Notes: a model not told the origin generated them from the letters alone. A stretch of 64,000 bases of DNA from CAWCAL01 sp963695075 (GCA_963695075.1 CAVOFR010000003.1:310001-374000); one strand, 5' to 3'. Counted from the stretch's first letter, positions 35,265 through 44,442 are shown. Program-made: numbers and translations.

Positions 35265-35315
35265 CGAACTTTGTGCTCTGGCGGTACACAGGTGCGAGTC
35301 AGAGCACAAAGTTCG
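35265..35315. terminator. 16-bp inverted repeat after dnaE2, terminator-like
   Basis: CGAACTTTGTGCTCTG (35265-35280) and its exact reverse complement (35300-35315) surround a 19-nt loop. It begins just downstream of the dnaE2 stop at 35329, so on the minus strand it sits where a terminator for dnaE2 would be, ahead of the thioesterase gene. No U-run follows. The arm starts CGAACTTTG, like the hairpin at 45749. Confidence 0.65.
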
Positions 35316-35328
35316 ATGGGTTGGGTGA

Positions 35329-38300
35329 TCAGCGGAAGTCGCGGGAGCGGGTCGGGGCACTTATCGGGAGGGGCTCCAGCTTGTCGGCCACCACGTTGAT
35401 GACACCGTCCTCGGTGCGTTCCAGCATGCCCCGCACCAGTAAGGCGGGCGCGGAACGGGCCACTGGGCCATACCGGGTCCAGCACCCGACCGAACACACC
35501 ACGTTGACGAAGCCGGTCTCGTCTTCGAGGTTCACGAACGTGATCCCCGCCGCCGTCGCCGGTCGCTGGCGGTGGGTGACCACTCCTCCCACCCACACCC
35601 GACTCCGGTCTTCGAGCCGGGCCAGTCCGGCCACCGTGCTGACACCTCTGGCCTCGAGATGGGGTCGGACGAAGCGTGTGGGATGACCGTCGGGCGCCAC
35701 ACCGGTGGCCCAGAGATCGGCCACGGCCGTCTCCTGGGGGTTCATCCCCGGCAGCGTCGGCGCCTCGACCCCGGTGACGATGCCCGCCAGACGATTCGGC
35801 GTGGATTGGGCTGCGGCACCCGCTGCCCACAAGCCCCGACGCCGATCGAGACCGAAACACTCCAGCGCACCGGCGGTGGCCATGGCCTCGAGCACCTTCT
35901 GTGACGCGCCCGTCCGCCGGACCAGATCCTCGACGCCGGCATACGGCCGCCCCTCGGCGATGGTGCCCGCCAGGTCCTCACCGATCCCTCGTACCGATCC
36001 GATACCCAGCCTCACGGCCGGCTGGGGGATCTCCGATCGGGTCGGATCGGTCCCCCGGGGGAGCTGGAACGGTCGTTCGGCCGAGACCGGTTCGAGATCG
36101 GCGTCGGCGTCGGAGGCGTTGAGATCGGGGGTCCGCACCTCGACCCCGTGGCGGCGGGCGTCCTGCACCAGGCTGTGGGGCGAGTAGAACCCCATGGGTT
36201 GAGCGTTGAGCAATGACGCACAGAACGCGGCCGGGTAGTGCAGTTTGAACCAGGAGCTGGCATAGACCAGGTAGGCGAACGACACCGAATGGCTCTCGGG
36301 GAACCCGAAGTTGGCGAAGGCCGCGAGCTTCTCGTAGATCTGGTCGGCCACGTCGCCGGTGATGCCGTTGACGGCCATACCCTCGTAGAGCCGCTGGCGG
36401 AGCCGCTCCATCCGCTCCTGGCTGCGCTTGGACCCCATCGCCTGGCGCAGCTCGTCGGACTCGGCCGGGGTGAACCCGGCCACGTCGATGGCCATCTGCA
36501 TCAGCTGCTCCTGGAAGAGCGGGACTCCGAGGGTCTTCTTCAGTGACGGTTCGAGCAGCGGGTGGAGGTAGGTGACCGGCTCCTTCCCATTACGACGACG
36601 GATGTAGGGGTGTACCGATCCACCCTGGATGGGCCCGGGGCGGATCAGGGCGACCTCGACCACCAGGTCGTAGAAGGTGCGCGGCTTGAGCCGGGGCAGG
36701 GTCGCGATCTGGGCCCTGCTCTCCACCTGGAACACGCCGATGGAATCGGCTCGGCACAACATGTCGTAGACCGCTTCCTCCTGAGGGATCTCGGCCAGGT
36801 CGATCTGGATCCCGTGATGACGGGCCACGAGATCCACCGCTCCGTGCAAAGCCGAGAGCATCCCCAAGCCCAGCAGGTCGAACTTCACCAGGCCGGCCGC
36901 GGCACAGTCCTCCTTGTCCCATTGCAGAACGCTGCGGTCCTCCATCCGCCCCCACTCGACCGGGCACACCTCGGCCACCGGTCGATCGCAGATGACCATG
37001 CCCCCCGAGTGGATGCCGAGATGACGAGGAAAGTGTTCGATGTCTCGGGCCAGATCGAGCACATCAGCCGGCACGGTGGGGTTCTGTGAAGGTTCTTCCC
37101 CCTCCGGCGTGGGGGAGCCTTCACAGATTCCAGTGGGGGGCGCGCGCAAGCCGACCCATCGGTCGAGTGACTTGGCGAACGCGTCCTGCTGGCCGGTGGC
37201 GTAGCCGAGCGCCCTGGCCATGTCGCGCACGGCCGATCGGGCCCGGTAGGTGATCACGTTGGCCACCTGCGCCGCGTGCAGCCGTCCGTAGCGGCTGTAG
37301 ACGTACTGGATGACCTCTTCGCGGCGCCCACTCTCGATGTCGATGTCGATGTCGGGCGGACCGTCCCGCTCGGGTGAGAGGAACCGTTCGAACAGCAACC
37401 CCAGCGAGACGGCATCGGCCTTGGTGATTCCCAGGGCGAAACAGACCGCCGAATTGGCGGCCGATCCTCGGCCCTGACAGTAGATGTCGGCTCGACGACA
37501 GAACTCGACCAGATCCCACACGATCAGGAAGTACCCGGGAAAGCCCAGCTGCTCGATGACGTCGAGCTCATGGTCGATCTGCTTCCAGGCGGACACGGCG
37601 GAGGGTCGCGTGCGATCGCCGTATCTCCGGGTGGCACCGCGCTCGGTGATGGCCCGCAGCCAGGCCATCTCGGTGTATCCCTCGGGCACCGGGAAATCGG
37701 GCAGGTTCGGCGCCACCAACGAGAGGTCGAACGCACATTCCCGACCCAGATGTGCAGCTCGTTCGACCACTCCCGGATACCGGGCGAACCGCCGGGCCTG
37801 TTCGGATCCCGAACGCAGGTGAGCACCCGCCCCGGCCGGCAACCATCCGTCGATCTCATCGAGTGACCGCCGGGCCCGTACGGCAGCCACGGCCGACGCC
37901 AGCCGCCGCCGCCCCGGGACGGCGTAGTGCACGTTGTTGGTCGCCACCGCTTCGATCGCTTCGTGGGCAGCCACCTCGGCCAATCCGTCATTGCGGGCCG
38001 AATCGAGCGGATCACCGTGGTCCCACAACTCGACGCGCACTCCCTCGCGGCCGAAGATCCCGATCAGTCGCTGCACCTCGCGCCGAGCCGCGGCGGGGCC
38101 CCGATCGACCAGGGCGGCCGGCACCGTTCCCTTTCGACACCCGGTGAGCGCCACCAGATGACCGCGGTCATCACCCAGATGGTGACCGACCTGGTCCAGC
38201 GACAGCCGGGGTGCCCCCTTCTCACCGGCCATCTGTGCCGCGCTCAGGGTTCGACTGAGCGCGGCGTATCCCCGAGGATCTCGAGCCAGGACCACGAGAT

Positions 38301-38745
38301 GGCGACCTCCGGGGTCGGCCGCGCCCGGGTCGAGTCCCGGAGAGTCGAGGGTCAGCTCTGCCCCGTAGAGCGTGCGGAGATTCCAGGCCCGAGCGGCCTC
38401 GGCGAAGCGCACCACACCGTAGAAGCCGTCGTGATCGGTGAGCGCCAGCGCCTCGAGGCCCAGTCGGGCCGCCTCCTCGACGAGCTCTTCGGGATGGGAG
38501 GCTCCGTCGAGAAAGCTGAAATTGGAGTGGCAGTGCAGCTCGGCGTATGGCTCCGCATCCCGGCCGCCTAGGGTGTCGACCTCGGCGGGGTCGGGGGCCA
38601 GGTAGGGCTCTCGGGCCCGGGACCAGGCAGGAGCGTCACCGCCGTCGCCGGGAAAGGACCCCGACCGGTAGCCGGGCGTGAGCGGAGCATCGGAGAGTCG
38701 CCGTTCGAGCTCGGACCACGGCACCGGCGGGTTCCGCCATCCCAT
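35329..38745 (-). CDS. dnaE2: Error-prone DNA polymerase DnaE2
   Basis: 1138 residues, typical for the DnaE2 branch of C-family polymerases. An N-terminal PHP domain starts at AELHCHSNFSFLDGAS, and the polymerase catalytic aspartates lie in PDIDIDIESG near residue 460, after YCQGRGSAANSAVCF. The C-terminal OB region ends at ISAPTRSRDF. DnaE2 is the polymerase of the mycobacterial mutasome and performs translesion synthesis with ImuA' and ImuB, both encoded at 41-43 kb. An SOS box lies directly upstream at 38757-38778, and the gene is likely SOS-induced. ATG 38745 starts MGWRNPPVPW, the usual DnaE2 N-terminus. Confidence 0.95.
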   Translation of the reverse strand: MGWRNPPVPWSELERRLSDAPLTPGYRSGSFPGDGGDAPAWSRAREPYLAPDPAEVDTLGGRDAEPYAELHCHSNFSFLDGASHPEELVEEAARLGLEALALTDHDGFYGVVRFAEAARAWNLRTLYGAELTLDSPGLDPGAADPGGRHLVVLARDPRGYAALSRTLSAAQMAGEKGAPRLSLDQVGHHLGDDRGHLVALTGCRKGTVPAALVDRGPAAARREVQRLIGIFGREGVRVELWDHGDPLDSARNDGLAEVAAHEAIEAVATNNVHYAVPGRRRLASAVAAVRARRSLDEIDGWLPAGAGAHLRSGSEQARRFARYPGVVERAAHLGRECAFDLSLVAPNLPDFPVPEGYTEMAWLRAITERGATRRYGDRTRPSAVSAWKQIDHELDVIEQLGFPGYFLIVWDLVEFCRRADIYCQGRGSAANSAVCFALGITKADAVSLGLLFERFLSPERDGPPDIDIDIESGRREEVIQYVYSRYGRLHAAQVANVITYRARSAVRDMARALGYATGQQDAFAKSLDRWVGLRAPPTGICEGSPTPEGEEPSQNPTVPADVLDLARDIEHFPRHLGIHSGGMVICDRPVAEVCPVEWGRMEDRSVLQWDKEDCAAAGLVKFDLLGLGMLSALHGAVDLVARHHGIQIDLAEIPQEEAVYDMLCRADSIGVFQVESRAQIATLPRLKPRTFYDLVVEVALIRPGPIQGGSVHPYIRRRNGKEPVTYLHPLLEPSLKKTLGVPLFQEQLMQMAIDVAGFTPAESDELRQAMGSKRSQERMERLRQRLYEGMAVNGITGDVADQIYEKLAAFANFGFPESHSVSFAYLVYASSWFKLHYPAAFCASLLNAQPMGFYSPHSLVQDARRHGVEVRTPDLNASDADADLEPVSAERPFQLPRGTDPTRSEIPQPAVRLGIGSVRGIGEDLAGTIAEGRPYAGVEDLVRRTGASQKVLEAMATAGALECFGLDRRRGLWAAGAAAQSTPNRLAGIVTGVEAPTLPGMNPQETAVADLWATGVAPDGHPTRFVRPHLEARGVSTVAGLARLEDRSRVWVGGVVTHRQRPATAAGITFVNLEDETGFVNVVCSVGCWTRYGPVARSAPALLVRGMLERTEDGVINVVADKLEPLPISAPTRSRDFR

Positions 38746-38756
38746 ACCCGTGACCC

Positions 38757-38778
38757 TAGGCGAACAGGTGTTCGCCTA
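38757..38778 (-). promoter_or_regulatory. LexA (SOS) box upstream of dnaE2
   Basis: The core CGAACAGGTGTTCG (38761-38774) matches the actinobacterial SOS consensus CGAAC-N4-GTTCG, and the palindrome extends perfectly to TAGG/CCTA, 22 bp in all. It ends 12 nt upstream of the dnaE2 start, so LexA bound here would block transcription until DNA damage. Confidence 0.88.
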
Positions 38779-38789
38779 CCAAGTCTGAT

Positions 38790-40004
38790 TCAGGCGGTCT
38801 CCCCTGCCGGCGATCCGACCGTACCCCCATCGACCAGGCCCCGAAGGTAGAGGGCGCGCACCGCCACCGTCTCGCGGACCTCGCCCATCACGTCGGTCAC
38901 GAATTCGCGACGCCAGGCGTCGTCGGTGAGCGCCGAGACCGTGAACTGCAGGCCGCTGAACGCGGCGAGGAACCCGCACACGCGGACCAACGTCCGGGTC
39001 ACGATCAGGGGGTCGCCGCCCCAGGACCAGCTCCACAACACGTCGGATTCGACGCCGATCACGCCCAGATCGGTCCATTGGAGGATCGTCTGTTCCCGCA
39101 CGACGATCACGCCGAAGACGAAGTAGAACGCCCCGATGATGGCCGACACCAGGACCACCTGCACCAACTGGCTGAAGACCAGGACCAGCACGAGGTTGAG
39201 TCTCTCCCGCCTGCTCAAGGTCGCATCGAGACCGTCGGAGTCGGACCAGTCCCCACCGATCGGCCTGAGCGTCGAGGGACCCTCTGCGGCCAGCCGTCGG
39301 ACCTGCTCCCAGCTCTCGAACCGCTCGATGTCGTCGAGCTCTCGAGGCAGTCGAATGAACAGGAACAGCGAGGCGACGACGAGCAGGAGCGTGATGGTCA
39401 GCCGAAAGAACTGGGAGGTGAAGTCGGCCGCCACCTGCCACAGTTCGGCGTTCAGGAACAGGAACGTCGACAACAGAAGCAGAAGCGGAAGCGAGCGCAC
39501 CATCAGATTGAGCACGTCACCGAGTTGGCGGATCATCTGGCCGATCGCCCAGCGGGTCATCGGGATCAGCCCGAAGCTCACCACCACGAACACGACCAGG
39601 AGAACCAGGAGATTGGTGACGATCAAGCCCACCGACTCCAGGACCGAGTCGCCCCCGACGACCGCCGGTATCAGCGGCGGAACGAGCACGAAGACCGAGA
39701 GCTCGAGCAGCCCGACCCGGTCCGGCAGCTGGAGAATGCGCCGACCCCGCAGCCGGTTGACACCCATCGCGGCACCGACGACGAGGGCGACTGCGGCGAC
39801 GAATGGCAGAACCTCTCCCCAGCCCCGGCGGTCCTCGTCGAGCGCGGTCAGAGTCTCGAAGAGGAACACCACGACGAGGAACGGCGCGGCGCGGGTGAAG
39901 ACGTCGGTGCTGGCCCGATACTCGGCGATGAAGTTCGGCACGCCCCGCCGGACGAACCACCTCTCGACCTCCCGCGCGGCCGGATCACTCCTATCCGCAT
40001 CCAT
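38790..40004 (-). CDS. Hypothetical integral membrane protein, about 9 helices
   Basis: 404 residues. Hydrophobic helices are spread from about residue 37 to 370, separated by a soluble stretch around 230-275 (DDIERFESWEQVRRLAAEGP). The N-terminal charged segment reads EVERWFVRRGVPNFIAEY, which I recall seeing in actinobacterial membrane proteins of unknown function. It lies between dnaE2 and the imuAB genes but has no visible mutasome link. Its stop is only 12 nt from the SOS box of dnaE2. Function unknown. Confidence 0.6.
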   Translation of the reverse strand: MDADRSDPAAREVERWFVRRGVPNFIAEYRASTDVFTRAAPFLVVVFLFETLTALDEDRRGWGEVLPFVAAVALVVGAAMGVNRLRGRRILQLPDRVGLLELSVFVLVPPLIPAVVGGDSVLESVGLIVTNLLVLLVVFVVVSFGLIPMTRWAIGQMIRQLGDVLNLMVRSLPLLLLLSTFLFLNAELWQVAADFTSQFFRLTITLLLVVASLFLFIRLPRELDDIERFESWEQVRRLAAEGPSTLRPIGGDWSDSDGLDATLSRRERLNLVLVLVFSQLVQVVLVSAIIGAFYFVFGVIVVREQTILQWTDLGVIGVESDVLWSWSWGGDPLIVTRTLVRVCGFLAAFSGLQFTVSALTDDAWRREFVTDVMGEVRETVAVRALYLRGLVDGGTVGSPAGETA

Positions 40005-40101
40005 GACAGAGTCTGACCTGGTCGATCAGCGGTGGCGGTGATACCTCCGCCGGCACGGTGCCGACTCAACTCGTGGACGGGAACGCCGATCGGTTACGTA
40101 G

Positions 40102-41109
40102 ATGATTGGTCGCTCCACGCGCTCAGCGCTCGAAGAGATGCGGGCCCGTCACGCCCTGCGTCAGGCCGGGCTGCGGGACGACGTACCGATCGAGCGCGCG
40201 TCCAGCGTGACCAACGAAGCGTGGCTCACACCCCACTACGCCGTGCGGGTGAACCGCCAGCCCACCCAGCGACTGCGTCGCGAGGCAGCGCTCACCCGAG
40301 GACTCCCCCCGGCCGCCGGCTACCCCACCGTCGTGTCCCACGGTGGGGCAACCGGGGCCGACTGGCTCATCACCGGCCGGGTCAACGGCCACCCGCTGAG
40401 CCGCTGGTGGAGCGACATGGCCGACGACGCACGCCGCTTCGCCATCCACCAGTTGGCGAACCGGCTGAAGGCGATCCACCAGACGCCACCCCAGGAGGGG
40501 GCGCAGCACCCCCCTTCACCTCAGCTCGTGTCCAGCTCCTCGCCTCCACCGATCCTGCCCCTGCTCGAGGTGATCGAGGAGCTCCGGTCGGAGAAGTGGG
40601 TCGACAAGCTGGTCCTCCAGCGCGCGGCCGACTTCGTCCGCGACATCGGGCCGATCCTCGAGCCATGGGACCACGACCACATCATCCACGGCGACCTGCA
40701 CTTCGAGAACCTGATGTGGGACGGATTCGAGCTCACCGCCGTTCTGGACTTCGAGTACGCCAGGCCGGGTCCAACCGACCTGGACCTCGACGTCCTCCTA
40801 CGATGTTGCGCCTACCCCGGCATGCACGTTGCCCCCGACTACGAGGACACCGTCCACCGGGCCCACTTCGTCAACGTGATCCCCTGGCTGGCGGAGGCCT
40901 ACCCCGAGATGTTCTCCCACCCGAGGCTGTTGGACCGGGTCCGGCTCTACGCGGTGGGATTCGACCTTGCCGACCTGAAGGCCCATCCCCCGTCGGGGCC
41001 GTTCGCTCAGCTTCCCGAACAGCACCCGATGCATCGGTTGGAGCGAACCCTGGACGGCATCGGGTACGTGACCGACCTCCTGGCCCCACTCGCTCTGGGT
41101 CAGCGGTAG
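40102..41109 (+). CDS. Aminoglycoside phosphotransferase (APH) family kinase
   Basis: 335 residues with the protein-kinase-like APH fold. The catalytic loop is HGDLHFENLM (H and D in the middle), and the metal motif is LDFEYARPG. The N-lobe has AVRVNRQPTQRLRREAAL. Many such proteins phosphorylate small metabolites rather than drugs, so antibiotic resistance should not be assumed. It is divergent from the membrane-protein gene, and its last 10 nt overlap the 3' end of imuB on the other strand. Confidence 0.85.
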   Translation: MIGRSTRSALEEMRARHALRQAGLRDDVPIERASSVTNEAWLTPHYAVRVNRQPTQRLRREAALTRGLPPAAGYPTVVSHGGATGADWLITGRVNGHPLSRWWSDMADDARRFAIHQLANRLKAIHQTPPQEGAQHPPSPQLVSSSSPPPILPLLEVIEELRSEKWVDKLVLQRAADFVRDIGPILEPWDHDHIIHGDLHFENLMWDGFELTAVLDFEYARPGPTDLDLDVLLRCCAYPGMHVAPDYEDTVHRAHFVNVIPWLAEAYPEMFSHPRLLDRVRLYAVGFDLADLKAHPPSGPFAQLPEQHPMHRLERTLDGIGYVTDLLAPLALGQR

Positions 41110-42713
41110 CTGGCCTCGAGATACCACCGACCTCCTTCCCGAACGGCCAGATGGGCGTCTCCGGTCTCGTCGACGAGCTGGAACCGGGCTCGACGACGGT
41201 GACGCTGGGGATCCCACCACAGCTCTTCAGCGGGCCAGGGCCCCGCCCAGGCCGTGATGGCCCGAGGCCCGCCTCCAGCGATTCGCAGACCCGTCGGCGA
41301 CGCTGACGCCACACCGCGGCCGCTCACCTCGACCGGACGACCCTGGTCGTCTAGCACCTCGACGAGAGGAGCGGGAGTGTGGACCACGGCCGGCGCAGGT
41401 CCGGGCAGCCGACCCGGCCATGGGGCACCCCCATCATCGGCGACCGCGGCCGCTCGCGACTCGGTGAGGTCGACGGCGTAGGCCGGCACCAACCGGAGCT
41501 GTTCGGCCGGACCGCGCCCGCCGCGCCGCTCGGGCACTCTCACCGCGTCTGGCCCCACCAGACCCTGGACGCGGGCCAGGGCTCGGATGACCCGCTCATC
41601 GGCGGCCGCTTCACCACCCCAGAACCCCAGCTGCCTTCCCGTGGCGGGACCCACCTCGTCGGGGCGAAGGACCAACCGTCGGATCGGACCGGTCGGGCGA
41701 CGAGCCCGGGCATCCATCCGCTCACCCGCCGCGCCGAGCCATCCGTCGAGCTGCCACCGGACCCGATCGGCGATGGCACCGGCCGTGAGGGCACCCTCGT
41801 GACGCCACATACGAACGAGCTGCTCGCCGTGATCGGTCTCGGCTTCCACGGCGAGGCGGGTACACGCCATGCCGCGGGCGTCGAGTTGCTCGGTCAGCTG
41901 ATCGGCCAGGACCTTCGCCACGAACGCGACCTGATCCACCCGCTCGACCGGCGGGTCGAGCTCGGTCCCCACCACCAGGTCGGGAGGAGGATCGCGCAGG
42001 TCGGGCGGTCGCTCGTCGAGACCCGAAGCCAACCGGTGGGCCACCGAACCCTCGACCCCGAACCGACCGACGACATCGGCCAACGACAGCGCCGCCACCG
42101 CTCCCAGCGTTCGCAAGCCCAACCGCCACCACACGTCGACCAGCTCGGGCCGTTCGAGACAGGCCGTGGGCAGCGGTGCCAGGAAACCGGGGGTGGCTCC
42201 GGGCGGCACGATCACGGGACGCTCGGGGGTGGCCTGTCGAGCCGCCTGCAGGGCGGTGAAGGTCCCGTCGGCGATGCCCACCCTGCAGTCACCCCGTTCC
42301 CCCAGGACGGCGCTGACAGATGCCGCCACCCGGCCGGCCAACGCCTCGTCGCCTCCGAAATAGCGCGACGGGCCCCGGGTCCCGGTGGCGACGGTGCCCG
42401 GGCACAGGATCTCGAGCCGAGGGGTGAAGGCCTCGACGGCGCGGACCACCGTTTCGAAGGTCGTGGCTTCCACGGCCTCGTCGCGGTCGAGCACCATGAG
42501 CCGAGGACACCGACCCTGGGCTTCTCGACGGCGTAGATCGATCTCGACCCCCTGGGCTCGAGCCGCCACCGATGCAGCCACCACGCGATTGGCATGGAAC
42601 ACCGCCGCCGGCACGTCGGGCAGGACACCGGCCGCCACCACCGGCCAGTCGGGGCACCACACCACCATCGACCGGACCGGCCGATCCAGCGCGACACCGG
42701 CGGGATGACTCAT
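41100..42713 (-). CDS. imuB: ImuB, catalytically inactive Y-family polymerase-like mutasome protein
   Basis: 537 residues. The Y-family fold is recognisable (RSMVVWCPDWPVVAAG, GPSRYFGGDEALA, GIADGTFTALQAA), but the acidic catalytic residues of true Y-family polymerases appear absent. QLGFWGG near residue 350 matches the beta-clamp-binding motif by which ImuB tethers the mutasome. Together with ImuA' and DnaE2 it performs induced mutagenesis after DNA damage. Its ATG overlaps the ImuA' stop by 4 nt (ATGA), a translational coupling. The 3' end overlaps the APH gene on the opposite strand by 10 nt. Confidence 0.9.
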   Translation of the reverse strand: MSHPAGVALDRPVRSMVVWCPDWPVVAAGVLPDVPAAVFHANRVVAASVAARAQGVEIDLRRREAQGRCPRLMVLDRDEAVEATTFETVVRAVEAFTPRLEILCPGTVATGTRGPSRYFGGDEALAGRVAASVSAVLGERGDCRVGIADGTFTALQAARQATPERPVIVPPGATPGFLAPLPTACLERPELVDVWWRLGLRTLGAVAALSLADVVGRFGVEGSVAHRLASGLDERPPDLRDPPPDLVVGTELDPPVERVDQVAFVAKVLADQLTEQLDARGMACTRLAVEAETDHGEQLVRMWRHEGALTAGAIADRVRWQLDGWLGAAGERMDARARRPTGPIRRLVLRPDEVGPATGRQLGFWGGEAAADERVIRALARVQGLVGPDAVRVPERRGGRGPAEQLRLVPAYAVDLTESRAAAVADDGGAPWPGRLPGPAPAVVHTPAPLVEVLDDQGRPVEVSGRGVASASPTGLRIAGGGPRAITAWAGPWPAEELWWDPQRHRRRARFQLVDETGDAHLAVREGGRWYLEASYR

Positions 42714-43486
42714 GCCACCACGGTGAATCGCCGCGGCTTCGATTCACCCCGTGCCAAACCGTCGGTTTCCGAGCGCACGGGACCAGATTTCGGTGATGGG
42801 GTTGGGGGAGCCACCGAGAGACCCCCGTCGGGAGCCGGCAACTGCAGATCGACCCTCCTGCGCCGGGTGGCACCCCGGCGGCCGGTGGCTTCGACCGTGA
42901 GCGTCCGTGTCAACAGGAACCCGTGACCGGCACCGAGACCCTGCCACCTGGCGCCGGTTGTCCGAACGTCGACATCGGCCACCGAGGGCCACCGATGGCC
43001 TCGGGCATCACCCACCAGCAACAGCACTGCACCCCGCTCGCGGACCCGTGCCCCCAATCGTCGCGCCTGACGATCGGGAACTCCCTGGCGGGCATCGAGC
43101 ACGACCAGGTCGAACCCATCGGCCAACGCGGCCACGACGGCGCCCCATGACGACGTCGGCGGGGCGTCGACCACGGCCAGCCGATCCAAGGCCACACCGA
43201 TCTGTCCGGCGGCGACCAGCCCCAGGGAGGGAAGCCCCACCACGGCGGTCCACGACCCCTGCTGCGACGCACCCGCGACCAGAGCCATGGTGAGGGATTC
43301 GACTCCCACGGCACCGGAGACGGCGATGGTGGTCCCCCGTCGCAGGCCGGGGCCGGCCACGATGGCTTCCAGACCGGTCAGAACCGGCAGGATCTGCTCA
43401 CGGGCGAGAGCCACCGGCTCGGCCCGTTGCGCTGCATCGCGCAACGCGGTGAGATCAGGAGTGCGCTCGGCCCAGGCCACACCCAA
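42710..43486 (-). CDS. imuA: ImuA', RecA-like mutasome accessory protein
   Basis: 258 residues with a RecA-like core: GLRRGTTIAVSGAVGVESLT in place of a standard Walker A, then LALVAGASQQGSWTAVVGLP-type segments and FDLVVLDARQ. It is co-transcribed with imuB, and its gene is preceded by an SOS box. The longest start is TTG 43486, only 4 nt from the box; GTG 43480 is an alternative. The C-terminal tail, ending ESKPRRFTVVA, is probably the ImuB/DnaE2 contact region by analogy to mycobacteria. Strong call because of order imuA'-imuB and the SOS box. Confidence 0.88.
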   Translation of the reverse strand: MGVAWAERTPDLTALRDAAQRAEPVALAREQILPVLTGLEAIVAGPGLRRGTTIAVSGAVGVESLTMALVAGASQQGSWTAVVGLPSLGLVAAGQIGVALDRLAVVDAPPTSSWGAVVAALADGFDLVVLDARQGVPDRQARRLGARVRERGAVLLLVGDARGHRWPSVADVDVRTTGARWQGLGAGHGFLLTRTLTVEATGRRGATRRRRVDLQLPAPDGGLSVAPPTPSPKSGPVRSETDGLARGESKPRRFTVVA

Positions 43487-43490
43487 GTAT

Positions 43491-43504
43491 CGAACACATG
43501 TTCG
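43491..43504 (-). promoter_or_regulatory. LexA (SOS) box upstream of imuA'-imuB
   Basis: CGAACACATGTTCG is a perfect match to the actinobacterial SOS consensus CGAAC-N4-GTTCG. It sits 4 nt upstream of the longest possible imuA' start, so the box and core promoter probably overlap and the message may have almost no leader. Confidence 0.88.
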
Positions 43505-43546
43505 CCTTCCGCAACTGCCGTCGTGGAGCGGGCGCTCCGGGCCGGT

Positions 43547-43882
43547 TCAGCCGGCGGTACCGGAGATGAGCTCCTCGTCGCTGGGCGGGATCACCCCGGG
43601 GACGTAGTACGTGAACATGCCCCGTACGACGTCGGCCAAACCCTCGCTGGTGGCCCCCACAGCCAGGCTGACCGTGATGACGTTGCCGAACACGTGAACC
43701 GCGAACACCTGGCCCGTCTCGAACAGGCGGCGAGCCACCTCATCGACCGGCCGGTCCCCGAGCACGTCGTCGAGCGACGTGTACCGCTCGTGGCCCATAC
43801 CGCTCAACGGACGGTTGGTCTCGAATCGGACCCGGCCCGGGCGACTCGTGGCTTTCTCGACAACGGTGACGTCCTGTCCCAT
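43547..43882 (-). CDS. Nfu/NifU N-terminal domain-like protein
   Basis: 111 residues from ATG 43882. The segments VRFETNRPLSGM, RLFETGQVFAVHVFGNVITVSL follow the Nfu_N pattern (LKF..., LF.i.gV..Vf...fITV). No C-terminal iron-sulfur CXXC domain is present, so it is the stand-alone N-domain form; function unknown. A membrane-protein gene follows upstream on the same strand. Confidence 0.55.
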   Translation of the reverse strand: MGQDVTVVEKATSRPGRVRFETNRPLSGMGHERYTSLDDVLGDRPVDEVARRLFETGQVFAVHVFGNVITVSLAVGATSEGLADVVRGMFTYYVPGVIPPSDEELISGTAG

Positions 43883-43892
43883 ACCGGCGAAG

Positions 43893-44288
43893 CTACCCCG
43901 ACGGGACAGGCTCCGACACGTCCGGCTCGTCCCGCAGCCCCCCACCGCACCACCAGGCGAGACCGATCGAGACCACGGCCAGGGCGGTGTGCACCACCTT
44001 GAAACCCACCTCGTGATCGTCGAGCAGGATTCCTCCACCTCGAACGATCCACACCACCACCGTCCATACGACGAGTGCCAGCAGCCAACGGCGATCGGGC
44101 CGCTTCCGTAGCAGCCCCACGGCAGTTCCCACCGCCAGGATCACGAACGACACCGCGATCGCGACCCGGATGGTGCGGCCGGTCCCGTCGAGCTCGTCGG
44201 CGAGCAGGATGTTGCGCACCCGGCTGGTCCAGACCAGGAAGGTCCACACCACCAGGATCCACACCCGTTGTGAGCTGAGCCAGGCCAT
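43893..44288 (-). CDS. Small hypothetical membrane protein
   Basis: 131 residues with four hydrophobic segments: RVWILVVWTFLVWT, IRVAIAVSFVILAVGTAVGL, WLLALVVWTVVVWIV and VVHTALAVVSIGLAWW. Start at ATG 44288 (a GTG lies immediately before). Ten nt before the Nfu_N-like gene on the same strand. I do not recognise a family. Confidence 0.6.
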   Translation of the reverse strand: MAWLSSQRVWILVVWTFLVWTSRVRNILLADELDGTGRTIRVAIAVSFVILAVGTAVGLLRKRPDRRWLLALVVWTVVVWIVRGGGILLDDHEVGFKVVHTALAVVSIGLAWWCGGGLRDEPDVSEPVPSG

Positions 44289-44365
44289 CACGGCCTGCGA
44301 CGGTACCCGACTCCCGCCCGGAACGGCCCAAGTCCCGTTCGTCTCGTCGGACCGGGCCGAACTAG

Positions 44366-44383
44366 CTTGACCACACGGTCAAG
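44366..44383. promoter_or_regulatory. Candidate TetR-type operator before the acyl-CoA dehydrogenase gene
   Basis: CTTGACCACACGGTCAAG is a perfect 7-bp palindrome with a 4-nt centre, 59 nt upstream of the acyl-CoA dehydrogenase start. Its form resembles TetR-family operators of lipid-degradation genes, and TTGACC could also serve as a -35 element. No regulator gene is adjacent. Confidence 0.5.
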
Positions 44384-44442
44384 TCACCGCCCGGCCACTC
44401 CGGCAGCGCCGAGCGGGCATCAGCGGAGGTACGCAACAGCCC

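Noticed and set aside
40102..41109. Antibiotic resistance gene interpretation of the APH-fold kinase
   Set aside because: The APH fold is widespread in metabolic kinases, and nothing in the motifs or neighbours indicates an aminoglycoside substrate.
25509..42793. A shared 15-mer GGGACCAGATTTCGG at 25509 and 42779
   Set aside because: A few exact 15-mer pairs are expected by chance in 64 kb of GC-rich DNA, and one copy is inside imuA'.
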